From the NCBI GenBank assembly GCA_910578285.1, contig CAJTQL010000006.1:4234-68233 (forward strand): a stretch of 64,000 nucleotides of DNA. Reading direction: 5' to 3'. A program made the translations under genes and the position numbers. Of this stretch, positions 1 to 8,754 are shown one piece after another. The first letter of the stretch is position 1. Each line of letters starts with the position of its first letter. Under the pieces are notes generated by a model. The model did not search any database, was not told where the DNA came from, and was given only the letters and a program-made list of their open reading frames with translations. The DNA comes from an uncultured Helicobacteraceae bacterium. Its GTDB lineage: Bacteria > Campylobacterota > Campylobacteria > Campylobacterales > Helicobacteraceae.

Positions 1-2
1 CC

Positions 3-818
3 ATTCCGGGCACGGGCTCATCAGGACATCTATCCGGCGGTGTGCTTTTGGCAGCAATTCTTGGTCCTTATGCAGCATTTCTCACAATGATGAGTGTGCT
101 CCTCATTCAATGCCTCTTATTCGCCGATGGAGGCTTATTGGCTTTGGGGGCAAATATTTGGAATATGTCCTTTTATGGCTGTTTTATCGGGGCTTTGATA
201 TGGAAATTCATGATGCAAAATGGCGCTTCTAAGACGAAAATCATTCTTGCTTCGCTGATTGCTTGTGTGCTTTCTTTGCAGCTTGGTGCTTTTTCTGTCG
301 TCCTTGAAACGCTTGTTTCTGGCATTACCTCTCTACCTTTTGCCATTTTCGCCGCGGCAATGCAGCCTATTCATCTTGCCATTGGTCTTGTAGAAGGACT
401 CATCACCGCTGCTGTGCTATGTTTCATCTACGAAACGCGTGGGGAGATTCTTTGGGGCATTGGGAATCTCGCGTCCAAAACAAGGCTCACTTTTTCAAAA
501 CTTTTTGGCGTCTTGTCTATTGCAACGTTAACAATTGCTGCACTCCTTTCACTTGTGGCTTCAGAGTTTCCCGATGGCTTAGAATGGTCTTTGGAAAAAG
601 TCGCAGGAACAAGCGAACTTGAATCGCAAGGCAGCATTTACGAAACAGCACTCAAACTCCAAGAATCAACAGCCTTGCTGCCTGATTATGCCTTTATCGA
701 TTCGCAAAACCCTTTAGGTACATCTATTTCGGGTATTGTAGGTGCTTTGGTTGTTTTGATTCTTTGTATTTTTGCTTGCTATCTCTTTAGAATCTTTAAG
801 AGCAAAACAAGCGTTTAA
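3..818 (+). CDS. cbiM: ECF metal transporter M subunit (CbiM/NikM family), 5'-truncated by window edge
   Basis: Substrate-binding membrane component of an energy-coupling-factor transporter for Ni2+ or Co2+. The frame is open from base 3, and the residues before the first possible start (GTG at 42) already match the family core (SSGHLSGGVLLAAILGP), so the gene begins to the left of the window; the metal-binding N-terminus is not visible. Several hydrophobic helices are followed by an extra C-terminal segment with PDGLEWS and a last membrane helix, which is the NikN/CbiN-like part fused to the M subunit. The stop overlaps the start of the Q gene (TAATG). Nickel would fit a Helicobacter (urease, hydrogenase), but the metal cannot be read from this part. 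Confidence 0.88.
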   Translation: MPGTGSSGHLSGGVLLAAILGPYAAFLTMMSVLLIQCLLFADGGLLALGANIWNMSFYGCFIGALIWKFMMQNGASKTKIILASLIACVLSLQLGAFSVVLETLVSGITSLPFAIFAAAMQPIHLAIGLVEGLITAAVLCFIYETRGEILWGIGNLASKTRLTFSKLFGVLSIATLTIAALLSLVASEFPDGLEWSLEKVAGTSELESQGSIYETALKLQESTALLPDYAFIDSQNPLGTSISGIVGALVVLILCIFACYLFRIFKSKTSV

Positions 819-1618
819 TGGACAAAATCTCCCAAGCGCTGCAGCAAATTCAACATCTCAATGAACTTGCTGCTAAAGATTGTTGGATAAACAGAATCCA
901 CCCTATTTCCAAACTTCTTGTTACGCTTTTTTACTGCATTCTTGTCGTGTCTTTTGATAAATACCATTTTGTTAGTTTGCTCGTAATGGCTATCTATCCA
1001 CTCATTATGTATGAAATCGCTAGAATTTCTATCTTAAAAACACTCTACCGCCTAAAAATCCTTTTGTTCTTTATCGCTCTTTTTGGAATCTTCAACCCAT
1101 TTTTTGATGAAAAACCCCTCATAATCATAAGAGATTTTGTGATAACAGGCGGAATGGTCTCGATGTTGACACTTCTTATCAAAGGAATCTTCAGCTTGCT
1201 TGCGTCCTATTTATTGATTGCTACAACCTCTATTGAGGGCATTTGCTATGCCCTAAAGAAACTCTATTGCCCAAAAATCCTCGTAACGCAGATTTTGCTT
1301 CTCTATCGCTATATCCCACTCTTTTTGCTCGAGTTCAAACATACCTTAGAAGCCTATTCTTTAAAAACAATACAAGAACATGGAATCCGTTTTAGAACAT
1401 GGGGGTCTTTGGTTGGTCTCATTTTATTACGTAGTTTGGATAGAGCCAATGAAGTCTATCAGAGCATGTGTATTCGAGGATATAGAGGAGAATTTTATGC
1501 CTTTAGCACTCAAAAGATAACAGGACGTGATATTGCATATTTGCTGATATGGGCAATTGTTTTACTCATTCTACGTTTTGTTTCTGTTTCGGAAATCATA
1601 GGGGGATTTTTAATATGA
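818..1618 (+). CDS. cbiQ: ECF transporter transmembrane (T/Q) component, CbiQ family
   Basis: 266-residue integral membrane protein that couples the ATPase to the substrate-binding M subunit. Early residues NRIHPISKLL are typical of the CbiQ N-terminus, hydrophobic helices follow, and the region around residues 218-222 (SMCIRGYRGE) matches the conserved A-R-G-like coupling motif that contacts the ATPase. It overlaps the gene before (shared A of TAATG) and the gene after (ATGA), which indicates translational coupling in one operon. Confidence 0.9.
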   Translation: MDKISQALQQIQHLNELAAKDCWINRIHPISKLLVTLFYCILVVSFDKYHFVSLLVMAIYPLIMYEIARISILKTLYRLKILLFFIALFGIFNPFFDEKPLIIIRDFVITGGMVSMLTLLIKGIFSLLASYLLIATTSIEGICYALKKLYCPKILVTQILLLYRYIPLFLLEFKHTLEAYSLKTIQEHGIRFRTWGSLVGLILLRSLDRANEVYQSMCIRGYRGEFYAFSTQKITGRDIAYLLIWAIVLLILRFVSVSEIIGGFLI

Positions 1619-2340
1619 ATCCTCATATCTCCTTGCAATCTCTTAGCTTTCATTATGAAAAAGGCAAAGAACTATTACAAGATATTTCGCTAGAAATTCA
1701 AAAAGGAGAAAATGTCGGAATCATTGGGCAAAATGGAGCTGGAAAATCGACTTTGTTGAAACTTTTGATTGGGCTTGAAATGGCTTTTAATGGCAATATT
1801 TATATCAATGAGATTCCACTCAATCGAGATAATTTAAGCTTGATTCGTCAAAAAATCGGCTATGTCTTTCAAGATTCCAATCATCAACTTTTTATGCCAA
1901 ATGTTTATGAAGATGTAGCATTTGCACCTCGTAATTTTCAGCTTTCAAATCTCGAAGAACATGTGAATCTAGCCTTAGAACAAGTCGGAATCCTCCACCT
2001 CAAACATCAAGCAACACATCATCTTTCAGGTGGAGAAAAAAAGCTTGTTTGTCTTGCAACAATTTTATCTATCAGCCCCGAGATTCTGCTTCTTGATGAA
2101 CCTTCATCAGCACTTGATTCAAAAAATAGACGCAATCTCATACGCATCTTAAACCAACTAGCTCAAACAAAACTGATTATTTCACACGATTTAGATTTTA
2201 TCCTAGAAACATGCCAACGAGTCATTGTGCTTTATAATGGAAAAATTGTAGCCGATGGTTGTTGCAAAGATATATTGAGCAACAAAAGATTACTCGAAAC
2301 ATATTCCTTGGAGCTTCCCCTGTCATTCACGAAAATCTAG
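1615..2340 (+). CDS. cbiO: ECF transporter ATP-binding protein, CbiO/NikO family
   Basis: ABC ATPase that energises Ni/Co uptake. Visible motifs are Walker A GQNGAGKST, Q-loop FQDSNHQLF, signature LSGGE, Walker B ILLLDEPSSALD and switch His in SHD. The ATG at 1615 is chosen because it overlaps the stop of the Q gene (ATGA) and the protein then starts MNPHISLQSLSFHYE as ABC domains usually do; the frame is open further upstream but that part lies inside the Q gene. The 241-residue length is normal. Last gene of the operon. Confidence 0.92.
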   Translation: MNPHISLQSLSFHYEKGKELLQDISLEIQKGENVGIIGQNGAGKSTLLKLLIGLEMAFNGNIYINEIPLNRDNLSLIRQKIGYVFQDSNHQLFMPNVYEDVAFAPRNFQLSNLEEHVNLALEQVGILHLKHQATHHLSGGEKKLVCLATILSISPEILLLDEPSSALDSKNRRNLIRILNQLAQTKLIISHDLDFILETCQRVIVLYNGKIVADGCCKDILSNKRLLETYSLELPLSFTKI

Positions 2341-2347
2341 CTTCTAT

Positions 2348-2440
2348 CATTGCGAGTGTTCAAAAGACGCATGGCAATCAACAATTTGATATTTAGAGAC
2401 GTTGGATTGCTTTGGCAACGCCGGCGCAATGCGCGATGGA
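2348..2440. repeat. Dispersed intergenic repeat (CATTGCGA family), degenerate copy
   Basis: Between the ECF operon and tonB the sequence contains CATTGCGAGTGTT, then GGCAATCAAC, then GTTGGATTGCTTTGGC, the words found in the repeats near 47.5, 50.2, 53.0, 53.4, 61.4 and 62.2 kb. The copy looks decayed. It lies at the convergent ends of two operons. Confidence 0.5.
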
Positions 2441-2540
2441 AGTAGCCATTTTCTTTGCGCCCACTATCATAATATTCCTTGCCATCTATCCACTCTCCGC
2501 CGCTCATGGCATTGTGCCCCTAAACATGCCTAGCGCAGCC

Positions 2541-3236
2541 CTAACCAAGATTGAGTTGGTAAGCAATAGGAATATGAAGTGTATAAGCTTTATCGGGTTT
2601 TGGGAATAATTGTGATGCTTCTTGTATAGTGCGAATCGCTTGTTCATCGAGAATCGCATGAGTCGAACTCTCAATCACACGAAGCTCAATAATCTTGCCG
2701 TTATCATCAAGCACCATGCGCACCGTAACCTCACCGCTAAGCCTCATGCGTCGCGCCATACGTGGATAGGCATTGTGTGCATCAATCAATCTCTTAATCT
2801 CTGCTAGAAATGGATTCTTATGATTGCTGCCAAGGTTGATGGGCTGATGATTCTGTGTGCTTGCATGCTGCGTTGTGTCTGCTACATTTGCAGTTTTCTG
2901 TTGCACTTCCTCGCGCGGATTTTTCTGTTTCTGCTCATGTTTTTCATGTTTTTGTACATGTTTATGCTCTTTTGGCTTCTTTTTTGGTGTTTCATAATGT
3001 TTTGGAATAACCTTTGGTTTGGGCTCTGGCTCGGGTTCTTGAATAGGCATTGCACTTGCAAATGATGCAAGCGCAAACGACATTGCGCCAATCTCTTTTG
3101 CAGGCTCTTGTGGCTTTTGCGGAAAAATCTCAAGCCCAAGCATAAAAAGCACAAGCGGCATGTGCAAAATGCATGCAATACCAAATGCTACGCGGCTGTA
3201 TTTATTGGTATTCTGTAATGATTTTGAAGTTTGCAT
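2541..3236 (-). CDS. tonB: TonB energy-transducing protein
   Basis: 231-residue protein linking the ExbB/ExbD proton channel to TonB-dependent outer-membrane receptors. It has an N-terminal membrane anchor (about residues 17-38), a long Pro/Lys/Glu-rich periplasmic spacer (EPEPEPKPKV, then repeated Lys/His/Gln) and a C-terminal TonB domain (about residues 150-231) with YPRMARRMRLSGEVTVRMVL. It overlaps the end of exbD by about 35 bases, so it is the third gene of exbB-exbD-tonB. Iron control through the site upstream of exbB is likely. Confidence 0.93.
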   Translation of the reverse strand: MQTSKSLQNTNKYSRVAFGIACILHMPLVLFMLGLEIFPQKPQEPAKEIGAMSFALASFASAMPIQEPEPEPKPKVIPKHYETPKKKPKEHKHVQKHEKHEQKQKNPREEVQQKTANVADTTQHASTQNHQPINLGSNHKNPFLAEIKRLIDAHNAYPRMARRMRLSGEVTVRMVLDDNGKIIELRVIESSTHAILDEQAIRTIQEASQLFPKPDKAYTLHIPIAYQLNLG

Positions 3237-3582
3237 GATTTTTTCTCTTTAGAATATTGATGATTTGGATAAACGAATCAAGCGGACTTGCCTTATCTCC
3301 CATTAGATAGACCCATTCATGCCTTTGAAGCAATGCCAATTTCTCCTCAAAATCGATAAGACTACTTGGCTTATCATTCAAAAAATAATCTCCGTTCTTA
3401 TCAATCTTAAGCACAAATGCGCTTCCCTTACCCTCAATCTTCTCATGTGAGGATTTGGGTAGCGAGATTTTGATTTCACCCTGCGCAATGAATGTTGCCA
3501 CACTCAAAACAATGGCAAGCAACACAAGAATCACATCAATCAGAGGGACGATATTGAGCCCATCGCTATGCGGCATTTTCAT
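3202..3582 (-). CDS. exbD: ExbD biopolymer transport protein (TonB system)
   Basis: 126-residue inner-membrane protein, part of the proton channel that energises TonB. The chosen start gives MKMPHSDGLNIVPLIDVILVLL, with the conserved PLIDV motif holding the proton-carrying Asp in the single membrane helix; the longer upstream frame is inside exbB and lacks family similarity. It overlaps exbB by 17 bases and tonB by about 35. A second exbD lies in the Tol cluster near 30.7 kb. Confidence 0.92.
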   Translation of the reverse strand: MKMPHSDGLNIVPLIDVILVLLAIVLSVATFIAQGEIKISLPKSSHEKIEGKGSAFVLKIDKNGDYFLNDKPSSLIDFEEKLALLQRHEWVYLMGDKASPLDSFIQIINILKRKNHANFKIITEYQ

Positions 3583-4000
3583 GATGTTTTGCCTTATAAC
3601 GATTGAGAAGCACATTGACGCGGCGCAAGAGCAAGTGGTATGCCATAAGCGTTGGAATCGCAACAAAAAGCCCAAGCGCTGTGGCTTTGAGCGCTAATGA
3701 TAGCCCAAGCATAATGCTTTTGACATCCATTCCTTCATTCTGCCCCATATCATAGAAGGTAATCATCACACCAATCACCGTTCCCAAAAGTCCAACATAC
3801 GGAGCATTGGAATAGATGATATGCAGAATCGAGAGGTTGTTGGTGAGCGATTCTTCGAGCTCCTCTTCGCATGGATATTGCGCAATATCGACCTTGCTCA
3901 AAAATAAAATCCGCTCCACGCTAAACCAGCATGCCACAAAGCTCATGATTCCGAGTATGGCAAAAATGATGATGTCGATATATTCTTTCAAAAACTCCAC
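3566..4000 (-). CDS. exbB: ExbB biopolymer transport protein (TonB system)
   Basis: 144-residue MotA/TolQ/ExbB-type proton-channel subunit with three membrane helices; SNAPYVGLLGTVIGVMITF and ALGLFVAIPTLMAY are the conserved helix 2 and helix 3 stretches. The start is a GTG at 4000, preceded at 5 bases by the ribosome-binding sequence AAAGGAG. The frame is open upstream to an ATG at 4072, but that part runs through the promoter and Fur-like site and would give a non-family N-terminus. First gene of exbB-exbD-tonB. Confidence 0.9.
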   Translation of the reverse strand: MEFLKEYIDIIIFAILGIMSFVACWFSVERILFLSKVDIAQYPCEEELEESLTNNLSILHIIYSNAPYVGLLGTVIGVMITFYDMGQNEGMDVKSIMLGLSLALKATALGLFVAIPTLMAYHLLLRRVNVLLNRYKAKHHENAA

Positions 4001-4014
4001 AGCCACTCCTTTAT

Positions 4015-4033
4015 TGTTATGATAATCATTTGC
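4015..4033. promoter_or_regulatory. Fur-box-like operator upstream of exbB-exbD-tonB
   Basis: The 19 bases match the classical Fur consensus GATAATGATWATCATTATC at 14 of 19 positions, with an intact ATGATAATCATT core. The site overlaps the likely transcription start, just downstream of the -10 box, where a repressor would block the operon. Iron repression of TonB systems by Fur is well established; operation here is inferred. Confidence 0.65.
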
Positions 4034-4062
4034 TTTATACTCTTTTTTATTCCATTTGTCAA
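4034..4062 (-). promoter_or_regulatory. Sigma70-type promoter of exbB-exbD-tonB
   Basis: On the minus strand TTGACA (4057-4062) is separated by exactly 17 bases from TATAAA (4034-4039). It lies 34 bases upstream of the exbB GTG and directly upstream of the Fur-like site. Confidence 0.75.
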
Positions 4063-4089
4063 GCCATATCACGATATATCAATATATTG

Positions 4090-4095
4090 TATAAT
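4090..4095 (+). promoter_or_regulatory. -10 element (TATAAT) upstream of the alpha/beta hydrolase gene
   Basis: A perfect TATAAT lies 38 bases upstream of the hydrolase start. No good -35 is seen. It is divergent from the exbB promoter about 30 bases away. Confidence 0.45.
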
Positions 4096-4133
4096 AAAAA
4101 ACAGCAAAATAGGCTCATTACAAGGAGAATCGC

Positions 4134-4703
4134 ATGGTTTTTGTCGTTCATGGCTATGACAGCTCGCCGCAGAAAAATTGGTTTATGTGGCTACAATCAC
4201 AACTCGCAAAGGCAGAGATTCCAACACAGATTTTGGCAATGCCCAATCCACAAACGCCAAATCTCGCCGACTGGATAGAGCATCTGCAACATTGCGCGCC
4301 CTCGCTAGGCGCACATGATGTATTCGTTGCGCATTCACTAGGCTGCATCGCCACATTGCAATTCTTGCAGGTTGCAAAATATGAAAAACTCGGCGGAATC
4401 GTGCTTGTCGCGGGATTTTTCGAGCCTGTTGCGGGGCTTGAAAATCTGCATTCTTTCACCACGCCCACACTTTACTTCGAGGCATTACGTGCAAAAATCC
4501 ACAGCCGCACAGTGCTTGCCGCGCGCGATGATTGCATTGTTCCGTTCGCGCTCACACAAAATCTCGCACAGAATCTCGCGGCGGATTTGATGATTTATGA
4601 AAAAGGCAATCATTTTATGGATAGCGATGGTTTTGTGCGTTTACCCATTGTAGAATTTTTGGTGCGCGATTGTCTCGCCGAGCAGAGGCGAGACAAAACT
4701 TAG
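4134..4703 (+). CDS. Small alpha/beta hydrolase, RBBP9/YdeN-like serine hydrolase family
   Basis: 189-residue single-domain cytoplasmic hydrolase. The N-terminus VFVVHGYDSSPQKNW is the oxyanion-loop region, the nucleophile elbow is HSLG (Ser about residue 68), the acid is probably in ARDDCIVP and the His in KGNHF, all in the order expected for RBBP9/YdeN enzymes. Substrate unknown. The start follows a good AAGGAG. The last codons contain a 10-bp inverted repeat (4670-4679 with 4687-4696). Confidence 0.78.
   Translation: MVFVVHGYDSSPQKNWFMWLQSQLAKAEIPTQILAMPNPQTPNLADWIEHLQHCAPSLGAHDVFVAHSLGCIATLQFLQVAKYEKLGGIVLVAGFFEPVAGLENLHSFTTPTLYFEALRAKIHSRTVLAARDDCIVPFALTQNLAQNLAADLMIYEKGNHFMDSDGFVRLPIVEFLVRDCLAEQRRDKT
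4670..4696. terminator. Possible hairpin at convergent gene ends
   Basis: TTGTCTCGCC and its exact complement GGCGAGACAA flank a 7-base loop, giving a 10-bp perfect stem at the end of the hydrolase gene and 31 bases from the convergent stop at 4727. There is no long T-run on either side, so it could be a factor-dependent terminator or a transcript-end stabiliser. Confidence 0.4.
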
Positions 4704-4726
4704 CCGCCGCTAGTTTACAAGCACAA

Positions 4727-6028
4727 CTAGCCATTGATGCTTTGAGCGCCAAGCAAGCCATTTTGTTGAGTGTTGTTGCTATATGCGTCCACAACCTTTT
4801 TGGCGTCCACTGGAGCCTGCTCTTTGTCTTGATTCTTAAGCTGCTCGAGCAACAAATCAAGCGAGCTTTGCTGTTTCGCAATCGCCACGCTTTGCGTGTA
4901 GCTAAACGCGCTGTAGCGCATTGTGCCATTTGCGTCATGTGTTTGTGCATAAAAGAGGCTTTGCATATGCGAAAACCACACAATGCCCGTTCCTTGCTCA
5001 CCAAGCCCAAGCAGATTATCGAGATTGGGCTTCCAATTCTGCAATGCGCTTTGATTAGAATTGTCAGCAGGGAGATGTGCAGAATCTGCAGAATCGCCCT
5101 GTTTTTTGCCCAAAATGCCTGCAATCATGTCATCTTTGAAAATGCGCAATCCCTCAAGCAACGAGCCAAGCCCTTCGCCCAAAGCCGTTTTTGCGAGGTC
5201 GCCAAAGACGGGGTCGCCCGTGATTTGGTTGCTTGCGCCAAGATTATCGAGATAGAGTCCAAGCGGTGAGCCCAAAAGTTCGCTACCATCGCCCTCAAAA
5301 TTGAGCGCAAGCGGATTGCCATCTTGCAATTGCTGCATAATCTCTGGAGTGAGCGTATCCGCCCCGCCCGTAACACGTGTGTAAAGGCTGTGTGTCAATG
5401 TGATATTCGCTTCGATATCGAACGTTTTGCCATTTTGGTCAGTAACCGAACCCTTGAACACGAAGCTATAACTATTGCTATACATCAGTTCCTGCGTTGC
5501 TTGTCCGGTAACGTTATCATAACTTGCTGTATAGCTCGCTGTCGTGGTTTGTTGGAAGTTTGTCATTGGAATCAGATTGAAATCTTGAATCGTCAGCCCA
5601 TTGCTTGCACTTTGCTGTTGTGGCTTCTCTGTTTTGGCAAGATCTTCTGCTTCTTTTGCTTCTTCTGCCTTTTTTGCAGCTTCTTCTGCTTCTTTTGTCG
5701 AGTCTTGCGGTTGGGCAATTTTTATCGAATCAAGCAATGACGTGCCGCCCTGCTGATTGCTATGAGTCTCGCGCCAAGCTTGGGCAATCTTGCTAAAGCT
5801 TTCAAGCGCTTTTTTAGCAAAATCTTGCTGCAATTTCTCCATCGCTGTGGGTTCGCTTTCTTTTGCGAGCTGCTCACGCAGCACAGCAATCGGGTCTTTT
5901 TTGCCCACAGCATTTTCGTCTGTGTTTTGCGATTCTGTGTTTTGTTGATGAGTCGCTTCTTCGGGTTTTTGCCACGCATCTGCGAGTGTGCGCGGAGTAA
6001 AAGGTGAGTTAATAGAGCCAATTTGCAT
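4727..6028 (-). CDS. Conserved-looking hypothetical protein, Gln/Ser/Asn-rich, unknown function
   Basis: 433 residues; family not recognised. No signal peptide or membrane helix is obvious. Residues about 110-135 form a charged Ala/Glu/Lys repeat (KEAEEAAKKAEEAKEAEDLAK-like), likely helical or coiled coil; the middle (about 160-220) looks beta-rich with Tyr/Thr-rich strands; the C-terminus is Gln/Asn-rich. The ATG at 6028 follows AAGGAGTT at a good distance. Composition recalls flagellar or secreted Helicobacter proteins, but no hook-length (FliK) or other domain could be identified. Transcribed alone. Confidence 0.7.
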   Translation of the reverse strand: MQIGSINSPFTPRTLADAWQKPEEATHQQNTESQNTDENAVGKKDPIAVLREQLAKESEPTAMEKLQQDFAKKALESFSKIAQAWRETHSNQQGGTSLLDSIKIAQPQDSTKEAEEAAKKAEEAKEAEDLAKTEKPQQQSASNGLTIQDFNLIPMTNFQQTTTASYTASYDNVTGQATQELMYSNSYSFVFKGSVTDQNGKTFDIEANITLTHSLYTRVTGGADTLTPEIMQQLQDGNPLALNFEGDGSELLGSPLGLYLDNLGASNQITGDPVFGDLAKTALGEGLGSLLEGLRIFKDDMIAGILGKKQGDSADSAHLPADNSNQSALQNWKPNLDNLLGLGEQGTGIVWFSHMQSLFYAQTHDANGTMRYSAFSYTQSVAIAKQQSSLDLLLEQLKNQDKEQAPVDAKKVVDAYSNNTQQNGLLGAQSING

Positions 6029-6187
6029 AAGAACTCCTTAGTTTAATTGTGAAATATGCTCATAGACCATATCGTCTTTTTGTGAGAATTTCTTGAATCT
6101 TGCTTGCATTTTTTCCAAGAAATTCTTACTACTCGGGATTATAGCGCAAATCTGCTAGAATCGACAAAACAACACAAAGGGGTAACG

Positions 6188-7018
6188 ATGGCACAAAATG
6201 AAATTGTTGATTTTGTGGCAGAGATTCTACGCGAAGATATTGGAAGAGGCGATATATTCACACTTTTGGGGCTAAACCAAAATGCCACAGCAAAAATATA
6301 TGCAAAAGAAGATGGCGTGCTTTCGGGCTGTATCTATGCAGACGCGCTCGCAAGCCTCTGTGACATACACGTGCAATGGCACAAGCATGATTCACAATCC
6401 TTTGCAAAAGGCGAGATTCTCGCGAGTGTGCAAGGCAATGTGAGTCAGATTCTTCTTATTGAGCGCTGCTTTCTCAACCTCTTGCAACACAGCAGCGGAA
6501 TCGCCACACTCACACAACAATTTAAACTTGCACTTGATGATGACAAAATTTTATTGCTCGACACACGCAAAACACGCCCCTTGTTACGTGTTTTTGAGAA
6601 ATACTCGGTGCGCAACGGCGGGGGTTGCAACCATCGTTTTGGGCTCGATGATTGCATGATGATAAAAGACACACACAGAGCACAACTTGGCAACCTCAAA
6701 GATGCGATAGAACACATTCGTGCGCAATGTTGGACGCTATGTATCGAAGTCGAATCTGAAACTTTCAAGCAATTCTGCGAGGCAGTCGATTGTGGTGCAG
6801 ACATCGTGATGTGCGACAATATGGACATCGAACAGATTCGCCGTTGTGTTGCCTACCGCAACACATACGCGCCCCATGTGCGAATCGAGGCAAGCGGCGG
6901 AATTGGGCTGCACAATATCGCTAATTATCGCAATCTTGGCATAGACGCATTGAGTGTTGGGGCAATCATTCACCATGCCGTTTTCATCGATATGAGCATG
7001 AAAATGGAGCCATTTTGA
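6188..7018 (+). CDS. nadC: Nicotinate-nucleotide pyrophosphorylase (quinolinate phosphoribosyltransferase)
   Basis: Converts quinolinate and PRPP to nicotinate mononucleotide in de novo NAD synthesis. The 276-residue protein shows LREDIGRGDIF near the N-terminus, the phosphoribosyl-binding stretch LLDTRKTRPLLRVFEKYSVRNGG and the C-terminal IEASGGIGLHNI. The start at 6188 has AAAGGGG upstream and gives the normal family length; the in-frame ATG at 6104 would add an unrelated leader. Its stop overlaps the thiL start. Confidence 0.93.
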   Translation: MAQNEIVDFVAEILREDIGRGDIFTLLGLNQNATAKIYAKEDGVLSGCIYADALASLCDIHVQWHKHDSQSFAKGEILASVQGNVSQILLIERCFLNLLQHSSGIATLTQQFKLALDDDKILLLDTRKTRPLLRVFEKYSVRNGGGCNHRFGLDDCMMIKDTHRAQLGNLKDAIEHIRAQCWTLCIEVESETFKQFCEAVDCGADIVMCDNMDIEQIRRCVAYRNTYAPHVRIEASGGIGLHNIANYRNLGIDALSVGAIIHHAVFIDMSMKMEPF

Positions 7019-7965
7019 GTATCGAATCGGGCTTTTTGCGCTACTTGCATGTGCAAATCGGCGATGACGCCGCGACACTCGGCGAGCTCGTTTGTGCATG
7101 TGATAGTTTTGTCGAGGGGAGTCATTTTCGGCGCGATTGGTTGAGCCTTGCAGAGATTGCACACAAAGCCCTAAGTGTCAATGTCTCCGACATCTATGCT
7201 ATGGGCGCGATTCCTTGCATTGCGCTTTTGTGCATCAGTATTCCGCCGCAAACAAACACACACGAGCTGCGCGAGCTCGCACTCGCCGTACGTAATGCAT
7301 GCACACAATACCAAATCGCTCTCATCGGTGGCGACACAATCGCCGCACCACTACTTGGCTTGCATTTTACGTTGTTTGGTCGCAAGGGTGATGTGCGCGA
7401 GATTCTCTGTGCCTCCGTGCCACAGCGCACACCACTTGTGCATGCATTGATGTTGGCACAGATTCGTTTGCAAAAAGATGAGACGCACAAAAATCGACAT
7501 ATGCAGCCGCGCTCCAAATCGTGGATTCTGCGCAAAGGTGTGATGCGCGGTGATGTGCTGTGTGTGAGCGGGAATCTTGGCAGCAGCCTGCGCACGCTCC
7601 GCTGGCTTTTGCGCAATGTCCCCTGCTCTCCTTGCAAGCGGCATGCACAATTCTATGCGCGGCGCGTGGGTTCAGAGATTCTGCCCTTTGTGAGCCGCAT
7701 TGTGCACGCAGGGCTCGATATTTCAGATGGACTCTCAACCGAACTACACAGGCTCTCCAAACTCAATCATGTCGGCTTTTTACCCATCAAAACAATGCGC
7801 AAAGAATCGATTCAAAGCGGCGAAGAATACGAAGCGCTCGTTGCAGTGCGCAAGAAGAATTTGCGCGCGCTGTTATGCAAGGCGCGTGCAAGGCGCGTGC
7901 GTTTTATGCCCATTGCGATTGCCACACGCGGCGCATACAAAGGGCATAGCAAAACATGGCACTAG
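7015..7965 (+). CDS. thiL: Thiamine-monophosphate kinase
   Basis: Phosphorylates thiamine monophosphate to the coenzyme. The N-terminus carries the conserved GDDAA, then NVSDIYAMGAIP and a DISDGL-type motif (LDISDGLSTEL), all ThiL hallmarks of the AIR-synthase fold. The start appears to be TTG at 7015, overlapping the nadC stop (TTGA); no ATG precedes the GDDAA region. 316 residues. The 3' end overlaps the convergent rpe gene by four bases. Arg/His-rich stretches near the middle make it somewhat divergent. Confidence 0.85.
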   Translation: MSIESGFLRYLHVQIGDDAATLGELVCACDSFVEGSHFRRDWLSLAEIAHKALSVNVSDIYAMGAIPCIALLCISIPPQTNTHELRELALAVRNACTQYQIALIGGDTIAAPLLGLHFTLFGRKGDVREILCASVPQRTPLVHALMLAQIRLQKDETHKNRHMQPRSKSWILRKGVMRGDVLCVSGNLGSSLRTLRWLLRNVPCSPCKRHAQFYARRVGSEILPFVSRIVHAGLDISDGLSTELHRLSKLNHVGFLPIKTMRKESIQSGEEYEALVAVRKKNLRALLCKARARRVRFMPIAIATRGAYKGHSKTWH

Positions 7966-8630
7966 ACTTGAAGTGAGGAAATCGCCTTACGATAATCGTT
8001 TGCATGGAACACATAGCTACCCGCAACAACGACATCAACGCCTGCATTTTTTATTGATTCTATATTTTCATTGTGGATTCCACCATCCATTTGAATCTTG
8101 CATGATGGATTGCGCATCTCAAGTATTTTTTTGAGCCTCTCGGCTTTGCGCAAGACGATGGGCAAAAGCTTTTGCCCACCAAAGCCCGGCTCGACACTCA
8201 TGAGCAAGACCATATCAATCTCTTCGATGAGATATTCGAGGCTTTCGAGCGATGTTTGAGGGCAAAGCGCGATAGCAGGCGAGATTCCGGCTTTGCGCAG
8301 CTGTGCGATGACGCGGCGTGGGTGATTTTCGGTTTCGATATGAAATGAGATATAGAGCGGCGCAAACGGCACAAAATGCTCGACAAAAAAGGGGACATTT
8401 TGAACCATTAGATGAATATCAAGGGGCAATGTGGTTTGCAAATTTTGCAACACGACCCAACCAAAGGAAAAATTGGGAACAAAATGTCCGTCCATGACAT
8501 CGATATGCAACCAATCTGCACCTGCATTTTGAATGGCATTCACTTCTTCTTGAAGTCTGCCAAAATTTGCGCTTAGAATACTCGGAGCAACGAGTATGCG
8601 AGAACTTGCGCAAGCTTTTTCATCGAGCAT
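7962..8630 (-). CDS. rpe: Ribulose-phosphate 3-epimerase
   Basis: Interconverts ribulose 5-phosphate and xylulose 5-phosphate (pentose phosphate pathway). TIM-barrel protein with LVAPSILSANFG, the metal/catalytic HIDVMDGHFVPN, VLLMSVEPGFGGQK and DGGIHNENI. I prefer the ATG at 8630, preceded by AAGGGTG; an upstream in-frame ATG at 8666 is possible and would add 12 residues. Convergent with thiL. Confidence 0.92.
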   Translation of the reverse strand: MLDEKACASSRILVAPSILSANFGRLQEEVNAIQNAGADWLHIDVMDGHFVPNFSFGWVVLQNLQTTLPLDIHLMVQNVPFFVEHFVPFAPLYISFHIETENHPRRVIAQLRKAGISPAIALCPQTSLESLEYLIEEIDMVLLMSVEPGFGGQKLLPIVLRKAERLKKILEMRNPSCKIQMDGGIHNENIESIKNAGVDVVVAGSYVFHANDYRKAISSLQV

Positions 8631-8754
8631 AACCCACCCTTTGTTTTTTGGAGAATCATAAGCCACATTCGCTTAAAACACCAAATCGCAATGATATGCC
8701 AACTTTAGCAACAGCATCAAACAACAAAGTTTAAGCGATAAATCGTATCGGATA

